64,000 nucleotides of DNA from Aspidiotus rigidus. Lineage: Eukaryota; Arthropoda; Insecta; Hemiptera; Diaspididae. The notes beneath the pieces were generated by a model. It was not told where the DNA came from and searched no databases. It worked only from the letters and a program-made list of their open reading frames with translations. The stretch is taken from positions 10,143,501-10,207,500 of the forward strand of contig JAVHKY010000023.1 in NCBI GenBank assembly GCA_035079385.1, in the 5' to 3' direction. This document shows positions 61,960 to 64,000 of the stretch, piece by piece. Both the position numbers and the translations under genes were made by a program. Each line of letters begins with the position of its first letter. Position 1 is the stretch's first letter.

Positions 61960-62700
61960 GTCATCGTGGAATACATCATCCTCTTTGAGATCAGCCTCTT
62001 CCACAATGTGTATCTGTGAATGCAATAATTCTATCTTCAATTCCTCTAATGGCCTGCTCATGGGTTTTTCCATGGCCTCCCTCCTCCCTCGTGGCAGATA
62101 TCTCCATAGATAGTTTCGAACGTGACATTCACGATCTTCTTTTCACTCATCTCTCTCAATATATTATTGGATGCAGTTACCGATATGTTTATGACACTCT
62201 TTGCCTTTATGAAGTCTCTTTACTGATCAACTTTACAGTTTTCACCAATTCTTCAATTTTGTTCACTTTTCTATCAAGTTAACTCTTGAAATTTGAGGAC
62301 CTAAGATCAAACTGCACGGATCAGGCGCCCATTCCTGAGGAAGTTCTTCTCGCGATTACGTCGGGTTCCCGGCCTTTTGTTTTTACAACTTTACCATCGT
62401 AAACAGTTTATTTGTTGGATTGAAAGACTATTCCGCCGGGTGAGAGGATGGTGTTTGTAGGACTGCCCTGGGATGTAGCCGTCAAATCAAGATCAGAGTA
62501 GCCGAGCACAAAAAGACTTGGTCGAAAAGTAATGTAGGAGAGTCAGCCTTTGCTGATCATTCAATTACTAGTGGTCATAGTTTCAAGGAGAAATCTGAAG
62601 TCCTCCTCCGTAGGGAGAATACGTTCTTTAGACGGATCGCGCTGGAACACATTGAGATTATTCACCATCTGAATAGTGGTTCATTCCTGACGATGGGTTG
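61960..62700 (+). pseudogene. Penelope-like retroelement remnant (reverse transcriptase plus GIY-YIG end)
   Basis: Read in shifting frames, 62010-62080 gives NNSIFNSSNGLLMGFSMASL, like the RT palm motif around GxxMGSPLS; after a frame change it gives VADISIDSFE and YRYVYDTLCLYE, a decayed YVDD box with Tyr for the first Asp. From about 62450 a frame to TGA at 62700 reads IRVAEHKKTW, ESAFADHSITSGHSF, LLRRENTFFRRIALEHIEII: the GIY-YIG endonuclease tail typical of Penelope-like elements. Stops and frameshifts lie in between. It is dead and no longer coding. Confidence 0.75.
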
Positions 62701-64000
62701 ATTGAATTAGTTTACAAGAATGATTCTCACGGTGATGACTCGGATTTCTCTGTCTTAGTCGTTGTTAGGTTCAGACGTTTTCTTTTTCGCCCAGAATAAG
62801 GTTGATTAACAGTAAGGGCTCGCGGCTTCTTATCTGTGGTATTTGTTTGCAGTAAATTTCTCTGGCATAGGTTTGCTCTCTTGAGTACTCCCTTTTCAGT
62901 ACCTATAGAAATCTACTTATTGTGGTCGAAGAACCTGATATTGCTAGTACATACTTTTGATTTTACTAATTGACGTAAGTCTTCGAATTTTAGATGAATA
63001 AGTAAAATAGTTTTCAGAATTTTTTGATCTTGAAAAAGAGAAGTGAATTTTCTAAATTTTCTTGAGTCCAGTTAGAGGTACTCGGTCGCCAAGCTTCAAA
63101 AATAGAGCATCGATAATTGGTTATAATCGAAGTTTGGATGTTTCCCAAAAAATTCGTTTTCTGGCATCAAAATACATGACAGCATTATTTTAAATCACGA
63201 TGAGAGACGCGATTGATTTTTATTTCTGTGTATATTGCGCTAATAAGGCACTCGATTTTGTATGTCTGTTGTGCGAGAATTCTAATCAACAAATTACTAA
63301 GGCGGTCTGTAACGCATCGAAGATAATTTATTCGTTTTAAGCCTATAGGATAGTTTTTTGTCGTTTTATTTTCTCTCACCTTCTCGATTCGAATATTTTT
63401 TTGTTGCACGTTGTCCCAGAGCGAGTAGTTCGACATGCATACTAATCAAGCTCTCCATCCTTTTACAAAGTATCACACGTAAATGACGATGAAAACTTTT
63501 TTTTCGACCGTAGCTTCGATAACGTTAACTCGCTATCATGTAAATATTCTAACTAGACTTAGAAAAAAAGGAGACTTTTTGTAGATAGTCATCAACAGTA
63601 CCTATTTACTTTTAAAAAAACGAGAAACGATTCGATGAGACTTTTCGAAGAAAATTTGGACGGAACGGAGATGACATTGCTAACCGTCGCTAAAAGGTAG
63701 AAAAGGGGACGGGCACTGAAAGATTTTCGAGTACGTTCAAGAACATCGGAGCGCAAATTCGTTGATTTCTCTAAACAGGGTCGAATCGTCGCGGAAAACA
63801 CCCGTTAATTATCTTCAACTAATAATATAGTTAATTACGCCTTTTTCTGCTCACCATACCCAAGCCAATTAGTACAATTTATAAAGTTTGTTTTTGACGC
63901 AGTTTAGCAAGAAAGAGTTTAACGGTAGACGCCCTGCAACATGTAGACCGGAGCTTGAATTATATGCTAATGAGAAATACACGAGTTTCCAAAAATTCCG
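62701..64000. other. Downstream flank, no supported gene
   Basis: Unique-looking sequence with - strand frames at 63185-63436 and 63592-63801 that show no motif. Confidence 0.35.

Overview
The window is nuclear DNA from a multicellular eukaryote, almost certainly an insect. It is strongly AT-rich, its genes are split by GT-AG introns, and much of the space between exons is miniature transposons and dispersed repeats. The gene set (a classical protein kinase C, NDUFAF3, TMEM234, a C2H2 zinc-finger protein and a CYP4-like cytochrome P450) fits an arthropod. The P450 and the heavy load of hAT-type miniature elements would suit a hemipteran, but I cannot name the species from sequence alone.

Layout. 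1-17042: the 3' half of a classical PKC gene on the + strand, five exons covering the catalytic domain from kinase subdomain V to the stop. Its introns are loaded with repeats, including a 583-bp hAT-like MITE (376-958), a nested snap-back MITE (6394-6527), a 638-bp MITE (7956-8593) and a 3.4-kb hAT-like element (12483-15868). 17043-24448: PKC 3' flank and intergenic DNA. 24449-30226: two + strand genes in tight tandem, NDUFAF3 (single exon) and TMEM234 (last four exons; first coding exon not found), separated by only 97 bp. The last TMEM234 intron holds a 2.5-kb foldback element. 30227-34950: quiet AT-rich spacer. 34951-35652: zinc-finger gene on the - strand; a broken copy of its 3' end lies 5.7 kb away at 40618-40765. 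37975-38584: a Tc1/mariner-type MITE nested in another repeat. 42104-48169: a twelve-exon cytochrome P450, complete from start to stop. 48170-61960: repeat-rich DNA with two further MITE families, a 55-bp perfect hairpin, a 603-bp tandem repeat in nearly three copies, long ATTT-type simple repeats and a 45/90-bp tandem array. 61960-62700: a decayed Penelope-like retroelement, reverse transcriptase plus GIY-YIG end.

Function. The genes are ordinary housekeeping or environmental-response genes that happen to be neighbours: signalling (PKC), complex I assembly (NDUFAF3), a small membrane protein (TMEM234), a probable DNA-binding protein, and oxidative metabolism (P450). Only NDUFAF3/TMEM234 are close enough to suggest shared transcription.

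I found no convincing new multi-gene biological system. The most interesting signals are the TSD-supported mobile elements, nested insertions whose empty site can be read from a second copy in the same window, the odd I-helix and tiny intron of the P450, and the zinc-finger gene fragment duplication.
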